Positions 17,051 through 25,156 of a stretch of DNA of 64,000 nt are shown piece by piece. The first letter of the stretch is position 1, and each line of letters starts with the position of its first letter. The notes under the pieces are model-generated. The model had not been told where the DNA came from, made no database searches, and saw only the letters and a program-made list of their open reading frames with translations. The stretch spans positions 62,001 to 126,000 of the forward strand of contig DVKD01000039.1 in NCBI GenBank assembly GCA_018716285.1, written 5' to 3'. The position numbers and the translations under genes were made by a program. This DNA comes from Candidatus Merdivicinus faecavium. Its GTDB lineage: Bacteria > Bacillota > Clostridia > Oscillospirales > Ruminococcaceae.

Positions 17051-19081
17051 AACGATTCTCCTTTCGTCTGTAAACGCGGATATTTGCGGGAACACCGGCA
17101 TATTCGAGCATCCGCTGCCTCTCCGGCGATTGCCAGGCGGCGGGGAGGGAGACCTCCCGCAGGGCGGTGCATTCAAAAAATGCGAAGAATCCGATCTCCT
17201 CGAGCTCCTCCGGCAGGCGGACCGTTTGCAGCGCGGCGCATTCTCCGAAAGCATACCGCCCGATTTTCCGCAGGCTTTCCGGCAGCGCGATTGCCTGAAG
17301 ATTTTTGCAGCCCCAGAAAGCGCTCTCCCCAATCTCGGCCACCCCCTCGGGGAGGACAGCCAGCCGGATATCCTCCCGCCCGCGGAAGGCGTTTTCGGGG
17401 ATGACCGCTGTCCCGTCCGGAATGCGCAGGATGCCGTCTTCCAGCCCCTCCCGCTTTTCCGGGGCGCGGAAAATGCGGACTCCTGCAGGGATACCGGCAT
17501 TTTCGAGCATTCCCTGCTTTTCCTGCGATTGCCAGGCGGCAGGAAGCAGGACTTTATGCAGGAAGCCGCAGTCGGAAAAGGCATGGCGCGCAATTTTCGT
17601 GACTCCGTCCGGGATGGCAATCTCTCCCAGGCTTTCGCATCCGGCGAAGGCGTACTCCCCAATGGTCCGCAGGGTGGAAGGAAGGGAGACGCGCTCCAAT
17701 GAGCCGCACGCGGAAAACACACAGGTTTCGAGTTCCGTCACCCCCTCCGGCACGGTGATCTCCCGCAGGGAGATACAGTAGTAGAAGGCCCGGCTCCCGA
17801 TAACTCTTAACGACGCAGGGAGGACCGCTTTCATCAGATTATCGCAGCGGCTGAAGGCGAATGCGCCGATACGCTCCACCCCCTCCGGGACAGCGATCTC
17901 CAGCAGCCTTTCGCATCTGGCAAAGGCGTACTCCCCAATGGCCCGCAGAGTGGAAGGGAGGGAGACGCGTTCCAAATATCTGTATCCGGAAACCATGCCG
18001 GCCTGGAGCTCCGTCACCCCCTCCGGGACGGCGATCTCCGGCAGGAAGGAAAATGTTTTGCTGTCATACTGCGCATGGACAGGCAGAGAGACGCGCGTCA
18101 ACCCGCAGCCGTCAAACGCCCTCTCCCCGATCTCCGTCACCTTTTCCGGGAGGGCGAGTTCGCGCAGGCTTTTGCATCCGGCGAAGGCGCAACGCCTGAT
18201 CACCCGCAGGGTGGAAGGGAGGGAGACGCGCTCCAAACGGCAGCAGCCGGCAAAGGTCTCCTCGCCGATGGACTCCACCCCTTCCGGGATAACGATTTCC
18301 CGCAGGGCGGTGCAGTTCTCAAAAACTTCAAAGTCGAATTTTCGCAGGCTGGAGGGGAGGGAAACCTGTTCCAAACGGATGCAGTTGTGAAACATGCCCC
18401 AGGAGAGCTCCTTCATCCCGTCCGGAATGGCAATTTCCCGCAGGCTTTCACAGTGGCTGAAGGCTGCTCTGGCGTTCCTTAAGGACGCGGGGAGTACAGC
18501 TTTCTCCAGCAATTTGCAGTTGTGGAACGCGTGGAACTCGATTGTCTCCACCCCGTCCGGGATGGCAATTTCCCGCAAAGACCCGCAGCCGTCAAAGGCG
18601 TATTCCCCGATGGTTTTTAAGGACGCGGGGAGGCGCGCCTGCTGCAATCCCCCGCAGCCGCAGAACGCATACCGGGAAATCTGCTCCACCCCCTCCGGGA
18701 TGCTGATTTCCCGCAGGGAATCGCAGAACGCAAAGGCGCCCCCCAGATTTCTCTGAGGGAGGCGGGGAGGGCGGCCTTTTCCAGCGTTTTGCAGCCTGCA
18801 AAGGCGGAGCCGGCGATTCTCTCCACCCCGTCCGGGATGGTCAGTTCGCGCAGGCTCTTGCACCCGGCGAAGGCGTGCCCCCCAATCACCCGCAGGGTGG
18901 AGGGGAGGGAGACGCGCTCTAGCTGCGTGCAGCCAGCGAACGCCCAGTTGGTGAGGGCTGTCACCCCCTCCGGGATTTCGAGGGCGCGGATGTCTTCCCG
19001 ATCCATGTAAGCTTCTCTGCCGACGGCTTCTGTCCCCGCGGCTATGCGCAGGACGCCGTTTTCCAGCATGTCTTTCATCAT
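17040..19081 (-). pseudogene. LRR_5 leucine-rich repeat protein, array member 19 (frameshifted, fused)
   Basis: The start (MMKDMLENGVLRIAAGTEAV) lies in one frame at ATG 19081. That frame runs well into the repeats (SLREIW) and then loses repeat pattern. Coding continues in the next frame (GAFAFCDSLREISIPEGV). The change falls at a run of six G (minus strand) at about 18739-18744; a seventh G would give EIWGGAFAF. The rebuilt product would have about 680 residues with about 25 repeats. An internal cap (ENAGIPAGVRIFR) followed by EDGILRIPDGTAVIPENAF shows two members fused. The final stop also eroded (VYRRKENRYGR). It lacks the PSLARxR tag. It may be dead, phase-variable, rescued by -1 slippage, or a sequencing error. 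Confidence 0.75.
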
Positions 19082-19083
19082 GG

Positions 19084-19668
19084 TCATCCTTTCTGTCTGT
19101 AAACGCGGATATTTGCGGGGATGCCGGCATATTCGAGCATCCGCTGCCTCTCCGGCGATTGCCAGGCGGCGGGGAGGGAGACCTCCCGCAGGGCGGTGCA
19201 GCCGGAGAAAGCGCCCTGCCCGATGGATTCCACTCCGTCTGGAATGACGACCCCCCGGAGGGAGCCGCAGCATCCGAAGGCGTAGGCGCCGATGCGGCGC
19301 AGCCCGCGCGGGAGGACGAGGGTTTGCAGCGCGCCGCACCCGAAAAAGGTCCCGCTGCGGATCTCCTCGACCCCGTCGGGGAGGACGGCTTCCCGGAGCG
19401 AGGAGCATTCCCGGAAGGCGTGCTCCCCGATGACCCGCAGCCCGGGCGGGAAGCCCAGCCGCCGCAGCGACGCATAGCCCGCAAAGGCGCGATTTGCGAT
19501 GATTTCCACCTCATCCGGGAGGTTGGCTTCGATATATGAATCGTCCGCGAACCCCTCGACGATCCCGGTCCCCTCCGGGATGGTGAAAACCTGCTCCGGG
19601 CGGCAGGCCATGCACTCGGGGGTGCAGGGGCGCTCCTCGTATTCTCTGTAATCCATCTCTGTCATCAT
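19084..19668 (-). CDS. LRR_5 leucine-rich repeat protein, array member 20 (untagged)
   Basis: 194 residues, from ATG 19668 or 19665 (AAAGGAG eight bases upstream of the first). The N-terminus MMTEMDYREYEERPCTPECM is acidic with Cys pairs (CTPEC, CMAC) in place of the tag. IPEGTGIVEGFADDSYIEAN then leads into six repeats and the cap AAWQSPERQRMLEYAGIPAN followed by IRVYRQKG. Three extra residues follow the usual terminus because the stop was replaced; the new TGA overlaps the leader of member 19. Confidence 0.88.
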   Translation of the reverse strand: MMTEMDYREYEERPCTPECMACRPEQVFTIPEGTGIVEGFADDSYIEANLPDEVEIIANRAFAGYASLRRLGFPPGLRVIGEHAFRECSSLREAVLPDGVEEIRSGTFFGCGALQTLVLPRGLRRIGAYAFGCCGSLRGVVIPDGVESIGQGAFSGCTALREVSLPAAWQSPERQRMLEYAGIPANIRVYRQKG

Positions 19669-19682
19669 GGAAAATTCTCCTT

Positions 19683-20492
19683 TCATCGGTAAACGCGGAT
19701 GTTTGCGGGGATGCCGGCGCGGTCGAGCTTTCGCTGCTTCTCCGGCGCGCGGAAGGAGGCGGGCAGCTCGACCCGCTTCAGGGCGGTGCAGCCGGCAAAC
19801 GCGGCCCTGTCGATGCTCCGCAGCCCCTCCGGGAGGAAGACGGTTTCCAGGCTTTCGCACCCTTCGAACGTGCCGTGCAAGATCGCGGTCACGCCCTCGG
19901 GGACCGTGATTTCCCGGAGTCTGCGGCACCTTGCAAAAGCCCACCCGCTGATGCTGGTCAGGGTGCGGGGCAGTTCCGCCCGCTCGAGCCGTTCGCAGCC
20001 CTCAAACGCATCGGCCCGGATTTCGGACAGCCCCTCAGGCAGGACGATCTCCCGCAGAGCCGCGCAATGGGCAAACGCGCCCGGGCCGATCTCCCGCAGG
20101 GTGCCGGGCAGGGCGACCCGTTCCAGGCTTTTGCAGTCTTCAAACGCAGCGACCCCGATTTCTGTCACGCCGTCGGGGATGGAAATTTCGCGAAGGCTTT
20201 GACAGAGATTGAAGGCCCCGTCGCCGATAACCCGCAGCGTCTCCGGCAGGTTGATTTCCTCCAGGCTTTTGCAGAAGAAGAAGGCGTGTCCCCTGATCTC
20301 GGTCACCCCATCGGGAATGACCACCCGCCGGATATCCTGCCGTTTCAGGTATGCCTCTTCCGGGACTATCGACGTCCCTTCCGGGACGCGAAGAACGCCC
20401 GCCTCCCCCAAAGGCAGCCCGCACCCATGAAAGCAGCTGCTTCCCCACCGGATTCTCGCAAGGGACGGGTGGGAAAAAATCTCTCGGCTCAT
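19683..20492 (-). CDS. LRR_5 leucine-rich repeat protein, array member 21 (MAxxE-like type)
   Basis: 269 residues. MSREIFSHPSLARIRWGSSC is the tag. VPEGTSIVPEEAYLKRQDIR leads into nine regular repeats (AFFFC, AFNLC, AFEDC, AFAHC, AFEGC, AFARC, TFEGC, AFAGC). The cap ASFRAPEKQRKLDRAGIPAN ends IRVYR. AAAGGAG precedes the ATG. The cap matches the relic at 15578-15640, so that deleted gene probably belonged to the same sub-lineage. Confidence 0.9.
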   Translation of the reverse strand: MSREIFSHPSLARIRWGSSCFHGCGLPLGEAGVLRVPEGTSIVPEEAYLKRQDIRRVVIPDGVTEIRGHAFFFCKSLEEINLPETLRVIGDGAFNLCQSLREISIPDGVTEIGVAAFEDCKSLERVALPGTLREIGPGAFAHCAALREIVLPEGLSEIRADAFEGCERLERAELPRTLTSISGWAFARCRRLREITVPEGVTAILHGTFEGCESLETVFLPEGLRSIDRAAFAGCTALKRVELPASFRAPEKQRKLDRAGIPANIRVYR

Positions 20493-20505
20493 CGCACTTC
20501 TCCTT

Positions 20506-21729
20506 TCATCGGTAGACGCGGGCGCTTTCCGGGATGCCCGCCCGGTTCAGATCCAATTGTTCATAGAAAGCGCGGCAATGATCGGGCAGCTCTGCCTCCC
20601 GCAGCGATGTGCAGCCTCGGAAGGCATTGGCGCCGAGCGCCGTCTCGCCCCACAGGACGACGCACTCCAGCAGGGCGCAGTCCCGGAAGGCGTCGCCGCC
20701 GGTCAGCCGCACGCCGGCCGGGATATCGACCTCCCGGAGAGATCTGCACGCGCGGAACGCAGCCCGCCCGATCTCCCGCAGCGTCCCCGGGAGGGAGACC
20801 CGCTCAAGGTTTTCACAGAAAGCAAAGGCACTCGGCTCGATGACCTCCACCCCCTCTGGGATGACGACTTCCCGCAGCTGGACGCGGCCCTGAAAGGCCT
20901 CCTCGGCGATCCGCCGGATTTGTGTGTTCGACCACACGGCGGGAATCTCCAGCGTTTCCGGAAGGGTGGAACCCGTGGCGAGACGGATGCCGGCACCGTC
21001 CCGCCCGCCCCGCGTCAGCACCCAGTCCGCCCGGTAAACGCGGGCTTTCACGGGGACTGCCGCGATGTCCAGCTCCAGCTGGTTGAAGAAGCTGCGGCAG
21101 CCGGCGGGCAGCTCTGCCTCCCGCAGGGCCGCGCAGCCTTTGAAGGCGTTGGTGTTGAGCGCCGTGCCGGCCGACCACAGAGAGACGCGCTCCAGCCGGG
21201 AGCAGTTTAAGAACGCGTCGCTGCCGACCATCCGCACGCTGCCCGGGATGTCTACCTCCCGGAGAGCGGCGCAGGACTGGAAGGCTGACCGGCCGATCTC
21301 CCGCAGCGTCCCCGGGAGGGAGACCCGCTCGAGATTTTCGCAGGAAGCAAAAGCGTTCGGCTCGATGACCTCCACCCCCTCGGGGATGACAACTTCCCGC
21401 AGCTGGACGCGGCCTTCAAAAGCCTGCGCGGAGATCCGCCCGACCTGGGCGTTCGACCACACGGCGGGGATCTCCAGCCGTTCGGGCAGTGCGGACCCTG
21501 CGGCGGGGCGGATGCCGGCGCTGTTTTTCCCGCTGTTTGTCAATACCCAATCCGTCCGGGCGGAAAAAGCGGCGACCTCTTTTCTCAGCCGGGAAAGCTC
21601 CTCCAAAAGGGCTTCCCACTCCTCCCGGGAGACGAAAACGCCGTCCTCCCGGGAGAAAAAGCGGCCCTCCCGCCGGAGTTTCGCGAGGGAGGGGTATTTT
21701 TCAAAGTCCAGTCTGCTGTCATCTGCCAT
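20506..21729 (-). CDS. LRR_5 leucine-rich repeat protein, array member 22 (tandem dimer)
   Basis: 407 residues. MADDSRLDFEKYPSLAKLRR is the tag, followed by a helical segment (SREEWEALLEELSRLRKEV) like that of member 5. The rest is two near-identical halves. Each has DWVLTxxG, GIRxAxGSxLPExLEIPAVWS, about four repeats, and a cap. The first cap (AAVPVKARVYR) is directly followed by ADWVLTRGGRDG of the second half, and the second cap is NRAGIPESARVYR. The first stop codon has been lost, joining two units in frame. GAGAGGAG supports the start. Confidence 0.9.
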   Translation of the reverse strand: MADDSRLDFEKYPSLAKLRREGRFFSREDGVFVSREEWEALLEELSRLRKEVAAFSARTDWVLTNSGKNSAGIRPAAGSALPERLEIPAVWSNAQVGRISAQAFEGRVQLREVVIPEGVEVIEPNAFASCENLERVSLPGTLREIGRSAFQSCAALREVDIPGSVRMVGSDAFLNCSRLERVSLWSAGTALNTNAFKGCAALREAELPAGCRSFFNQLELDIAAVPVKARVYRADWVLTRGGRDGAGIRLATGSTLPETLEIPAVWSNTQIRRIAEEAFQGRVQLREVVIPEGVEVIEPSAFAFCENLERVSLPGTLREIGRAAFRACRSLREVDIPAGVRLTGGDAFRDCALLECVVLWGETALGANAFRGCTSLREAELPDHCRAFYEQLDLNRAGIPESARVYR

Positions 21730-21744
21730 ACCGTTTCTCCTCTC

Positions 21745-22281
21745 TTATCGGAAAATGCGGACCTTTGCGGGGATCTGCGCGCCGGCCATCCCCAACAGCC
21801 GGTGCTTTTCCGGCGCGCGCCATGAGCTTGGCAGCAAAACGGATTGCAGCCCGGAACAGCCGGAAAACGCCCCTTTCCCGATCCCTTTGATGCTATCGGG
21901 AAGCACGGCCCGCTCGAGATTTTTGCAGGATTGGAACGCGTATCCTCCGACCCCGGTCACCCCTTCGGGAATGATGATCTCCCGCAGCTTCCTGCATTCT
22001 TGAAATGCGCCATAACTGATCGTGCGCAGGGTGCTGGGCAGGGAAACCGTCTCCAGATTCCCGCACTTTTCAAATGCGAGGGCTTCAATCTCCCGGACGC
22101 CCTCCGGAATGACGAGATGCCGGACATTCTCCCGCTCGCTGCCGGCAATCCGGGAGGCCGTACGCCCCGCCGGGACGCGGAGGGCGCTCCCCTCGAAAAG
22201 CAGCCGGCTCCCATGAAAGCGGCTGCTTTCCCGCCGGATTTTCACAAGGGACGGATACGTAAAAATCTCCTGGCTGGCCAT
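21745..22281 (-). CDS. LRR_5 leucine-rich repeat protein, array member 23 (promoter-proximal)
   Basis: 178 residues, preceded by GAAAGGAGG. MASQEIFTYPSLVKIRRESS carries the tag. A short linker (RVPAGRTASRIAGSERENVR) and five repeats follow, with the cap SWRAPEKHRLLGMAGAQIPAK ending in the usual Arg-Ile-Phe-Arg. It is the first LRR gene read after the radical SAM gene, 53 bases downstream of it with no terminator visible between, so the array and the upstream genes may share a transcript. Confidence 0.9.
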   Translation of the reverse strand: MASQEIFTYPSLVKIRRESSRFHGSRLLFEGSALRVPAGRTASRIAGSERENVRHLVIPEGVREIEALAFEKCGNLETVSLPSTLRTISYGAFQECRKLREIIIPEGVTGVGGYAFQSCKNLERAVLPDSIKGIGKGAFSGCSGLQSVLLPSSWRAPEKHRLLGMAGAQIPAKVRIFR

Positions 22282-22334
22282 ATCGGCCCTCCTTTCTCAT
22301 CTGTCGCAAAGGCGCTCCCCCTTCGGCTTCAGGC

Positions 22335-22964
22335 TCAATTTTCGCGCCGCGCCCGTTCCTCCAGCGCGCGGGCGATGAGCTGTTTCGTCCCTTTCTGCGG
22401 GATGCCGACGACAAAGACATCGTCCCCGTCCATGCAGACCTCCGCCTGCCGGCCCTCTTTCCCGTAAATCTCGGCCGCCTCCCGCTCCCAGCGCGGGGTG
22501 AGGGGGTGGATCCCCTGGTTCGAGGATCCGCGCAGGCTCATCCCGTCGTTTAGTTCCTCGACATAGGGGCCGTCGACGAGCAGGTCGCAGAGCCCGTTTA
22601 AGATCTCATCCACAGCCGGGTCCCCCATCTCCCGCAGCTCGGAAAGCCAGTAACCGGTGTAGATGACCACCCCGAAATCCCGCCCGTCCCGCAGCTGCCT
22701 GAGCAGCCGGGCGAGCGGCGCGGGCTGCAAAAACGGTTCCCCGCCGCTGACCACGATGCCGGACAGGCCGGGCAGCGCGCGGATATAGGCCGCCAGCCGG
22801 TCCACCTCGATCAGCTTCCCGCCGTCGAGGGGGTGGGAGCCGGGCGCGATGCAGCCGGGGCAGCGCCGGGGGCAGCCCTGCGTCCACAGCCCGAACAGCT
22901 TCCCGGGGCCGAGCGCCTCGGTTTCGTTCACCATATGATAGACCCGCAGCAAATTGTCCTTCAT
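22335..22964 (-). CDS. Radical SAM / 4Fe-4S single-cluster protein, NrdG-like
   Basis: 209 residues. The cluster motif is C31-x3-C35-x2-C38 (GCPRRCPGC), with GLWTQG before it and the SAM-contact motif VVSGGEPF near residue 74. The size and motif fit the short activating-enzyme class typified by anaerobic ribonucleotide reductase activase (NrdG), which generates a glycyl radical on its partner. No NrdD or other glycyl-radical enzyme is in the window, and the motif's location before an LRR array is unexpected. The C-terminal 60 residues (IHPLTPRWEREAAEIYGKEG) are outside the core fold and may define a subfamily. GGAGGG supports the ATG. The real substrate is unknown. Confidence 0.85.
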   Translation of the reverse strand: MKDNLLRVYHMVNETEALGPGKLFGLWTQGCPRRCPGCIAPGSHPLDGGKLIEVDRLAAYIRALPGLSGIVVSGGEPFLQPAPLARLLRQLRDGRDFGVVIYTGYWLSELREMGDPAVDEILNGLCDLLVDGPYVEELNDGMSLRGSSNQGIHPLTPRWEREAAEIYGKEGRQAEVCMDGDDVFVVGIPQKGTKQLIARALEERARREN

Positions 22965-22996
22965 CGCGATCCCTCCATGCAGTTTGATCCCCGCCT

Positions 22997-23725
22997 TTAG
23001 AATTTGTAGCGGCTGACCTTCATTTCCACCTCAAAATTCTCGTGCCGCAGCCCCTCGAGCTCCAGCCGGTAGAAAAGCTTGCCGCCCGCGCCGATTTCCG
23101 GCTCAAGCACCTCGGCCACAAAGTCGCTGCCCTCCTCGGGGTAGAGGAAGAGGACCGGCAGGTCGTTCCAGCCGTTTTTCCGCCCCTCCATCTCGACGCA
23201 GAGGACCTCTTCCTCAAAATGCGCCGACAGCCGGCAGTATTCGCCCCGCATCCGGGAGGTGAGCCGCAGCGACTGCGCGCGCTCCTCCCCGAGGGTGAAG
23301 CCGGCGCCGTCCCAGCGCCCGGCAAAGCGGAAGAGGACTTCCCCGAGCGACCAGTCGAGGAGATTCCCCCGCGTGAGACGCTCATCGCTGTAGGCGGAAA
23401 TCCCCGAGCGCTCGTTGACCTCGTCGAGGAGGTCGTCCAGATCCTCCTCCGCCCAATCCTCTTTCACAGCATCCGCGGCGGCCAGCTCGAGGTTCTGCAT
23501 CGCCTGCGCGAGCCGCCGGCATTCTGGGCAGGTGGCGAGGTGGCGGGTGAAGGCGTCCGCCTCCGCACGTTCCACCTCATCCGCCGCAAGGTAGCGGGAA
23601 AGGGCCATCATCGAGGGGTGCTCTCCGTCCCATTCCTCCAAAATCAGCGGGCGTTTTTCCGTTTCGCCGCGGGCCTGATCCGCCGGTACTTCGGGCATCT
23701 TCCGCTGCTCTTCTTCACGCTTCAT
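22997..23725 (-). CDS. zf-HC2 protein, anti-sigma-factor-like N-terminus
   Basis: 242 residues from ATG 23725 (GGGAGA upstream), overlapping the preceding gene by 11 bases, so translation is probably coupled. H62-x3-C66-x2-C69 (RHLATCPECRRLAQAM) is a zf-HC2 zinc-binding helix, the usual N-terminal module of zinc-containing anti-sigma factors. There is no transmembrane helix. The second half is beta-rich (FRFAGRWDGAGFTLGEERAQ onward) and of unknown fold. Next to the sigma-like gene, a soluble regulator of that protein is the likeliest role, by inference. A stretch EHPSMMALSRYL faintly recalls the LRR tag, which I regard as chance. Confidence 0.75.
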   Translation of the reverse strand: MKREEEQRKMPEVPADQARGETEKRPLILEEWDGEHPSMMALSRYLAADEVERAEADAFTRHLATCPECRRLAQAMQNLELAAADAVKEDWAEEDLDDLLDEVNERSGISAYSDERLTRGNLLDWSLGEVLFRFAGRWDGAGFTLGEERAQSLRLTSRMRGEYCRLSAHFEEEVLCVEMEGRKNGWNDLPVLFLYPEEGSDFVAEVLEPEIGAGGKLFYRLELEGLRHENFEVEMKVSRYKF

Positions 23726-24611
23726 AATCTGATTCTCCCTTCTCCACGAAAGACTGCAAAGATTCCCGGACCCGTTTGTTCCAGGTGTCGATGTTCGCGA
23801 TATTGCCGCCGGCTTCGCCGAAGGTCTTTTCCCCGGTTTTCCGCCCGGCGCTCGTCTGTTCCAGCGCCTCATCTATTTTACTAAAATCGTCCTCCCGCAG
23901 TTTCTGACAGCAGATTTTCTGGAAAAGCCAGCAAAAATTTTCGAAGACGTCCTCCCGCATCAAAAAGAGGATGAGCGCCCGGTATTCCCGCTCCAGGCGG
24001 CGGCTGACCGAGCTTTCCTCCGGGTAAAGCTCGTCTGTCCGCTGGCTGAGCGCGTCTTCCGGGATGAGGGGGTAGAACAGCCGGCAGAAGGAATAAGCAA
24101 AAATAGCCGCCGGGGTCCGCCGCACACCCAAAAGGGCGCGCAGAGACTCCCCGCAGCGTTCTCTTCTCTCCAGGCTCAGCAGCTTTTCCGGACCGCTCGG
24201 ATCGGGAATATCCGGGGCAGGGCTGTCGTCATCCTTCGGCGTCATGCTGATAAGGTCGGGACGCGACTCCTTTTTACGCTTTAGGTTGGAGACGGTGCCA
24301 TCAACCGTTATGTGAATCCAGCTGACCAGCTGATAGACGCTCGGGTAATCCAGGCAGCTGAGCGGCAGCCGCCGCCAGAGCTTTTCCCAAAGCTCCGCCT
24401 GGACATCCTCCCAGTCCTCCCGATACCCGCGGAGGGTCGGGCCGTAGCTTTGCAGGTAACTCCCCAAAAGGTTCCAGAGCATCTGCGCCATATCGCTCTC
24501 CAAAGCGGCATAGGCCGCGCCGTCCCCTTCCCGAACGGCGCGGCAGTAGTCCTCGTAGAGCTTCTCGTCGGTATAAGCCTTCACCGAACGACGATAGCTT
24601 CTGCCTTCCAT
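23715..24611 (-). CDS. Divergent RNA polymerase sigma-70-family-like protein
   Basis: 298 residues, longer than a normal ECF factor. Residues about 5-115 look like sigma region 2: an acidic helix (KLYEDYCRAVREGDGAAYAA), then GYREDWEDVQAELWEKLWRR, which resembles the conserved DxxxDxxQE(V/L)(F/W) core-binding helix, then VYQLVSWIHITVDGTVSNLK with a basic RKKESRP end as in region 2.4. The middle is variable. A weak helix-turn-helix candidate at the C-terminus (GGNIANIDTWNKRVRESLQS) would be region 4. The pairing with the overlapping zf-HC2 gene supports a sigma/anti-sigma reading. It could instead be a sigma-derived protein with another job. Confidence 0.65.
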   Translation of the reverse strand: MEGRSYRRSVKAYTDEKLYEDYCRAVREGDGAAYAALESDMAQMLWNLLGSYLQSYGPTLRGYREDWEDVQAELWEKLWRRLPLSCLDYPSVYQLVSWIHITVDGTVSNLKRKKESRPDLISMTPKDDDSPAPDIPDPSGPEKLLSLERRERCGESLRALLGVRRTPAAIFAYSFCRLFYPLIPEDALSQRTDELYPEESSVSRRLEREYRALILFLMREDVFENFCWLFQKICCQKLREDDFSKIDEALEQTSAGRKTGEKTFGEAGGNIANIDTWNKRVRESLQSFVEKGESDYEA

Positions 24612-24644
24612 AAAATCCTTCCTTTCCTCACTCGCCTTGCGGCG

Positions 24645-25145
24645 TTACGGCCGGAGGCGGCCCATCCGGACGCTGACGGCCTCCCGGTCTCCTTTGAGCC
24701 AGGACAGGTCGAGCAGCGACTCGGAGACTTCCCATTCGGCAAACTCGCTGCACTCCGGGTCGCCGAGCAGTCCGGCCGCCGCGCCGTAAAGGCGCTGTTC
24801 CCATTCGCGGGCCTGCTCGGCCCCAAGCGTCCCGCCTTGCTGCGCAAGGTAAAAAATCTGCCGCGAGATGTCGGAAAGCGCCATCTTCTCCTCCAGCTTA
24901 TAAAAATAATTATACATGATTTTTCCGCTCATGTCACGAAAAATCAGCATTTCATTCTCCAAAAGATAGGAAAAAAGCGCCGGTTTTTCGGAAGCGGCCG
25001 CAAAATGCTCCCCGATCCGCTCTTTCTGAATCCAGGCGCGGATCCCGCGGCCCATCTCCTTGTCCGGAGCCGGGTCGGAAGGCTGCCGCTTTTCGTTATA
25101 GAGGCTGATGGTGCGGAAGAAAACCTTCTCTTCAATTGCATTCAT
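24645..25145 (-). CDS. Unknown protein, mostly helical
   Basis: 166 residues with GGAGG upstream. I do not recognise a family. The protein appears all-alpha and soluble, with segments such as IRAWIQKERIGEHFAAASEK and MYNYFYKLEEKMALSDISRQ. It has a single Cys and no membrane helix or signal. It sits 11 bases downstream of the zincin-like gene and 33 bases upstream of the sigma-like gene, so it belongs to the same transcript. A regulatory or adaptor role within this set is possible but unsupported. Confidence 0.7.
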   Translation of the reverse strand: MNAIEEKVFFRTISLYNEKRQPSDPAPDKEMGRGIRAWIQKERIGEHFAAASEKPALFSYLLENEMLIFRDMSGKIMYNYFYKLEEKMALSDISRQIFYLAQQGGTLGAEQAREWEQRLYGAAAGLLGDPECSEFAEWEVSESLLDLSWLKGDREAVSVRMGRLRP

Positions 25146-25156
25146 GATACATCCTC

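Noticed and set aside
2466-17404. Long plus-strand open frames opposite the LRR array (for example 2466-4115, 12548-14236, 15554-17404)
   Set aside because: They are antisense frames of GC-rich LRR genes with no consistent ribosome binding sites, and their sequences show only mirrored repeat periodicity.
1385-22281. DNA-level repeats of the array resembling a CRISPR or satellite
   Set aside because: The period is that of the LRR protein repeat (about 69 bases), units are diverged and coding, and there are no identical repeats with unique spacers.
1385-22281. Classifying the LRR proteins as secreted BspA surface adhesins
   Set aside because: No member has a signal peptide, membrane helix, LPxTG or SLH module.
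23584-23622. EHPSMMALSRYL in the zf-HC2 protein as a copy of the PSLARxR tag
   Set aside because: It lies inside the normal helix before the zinc motif, and only Pro-Ser and an Arg are shared.
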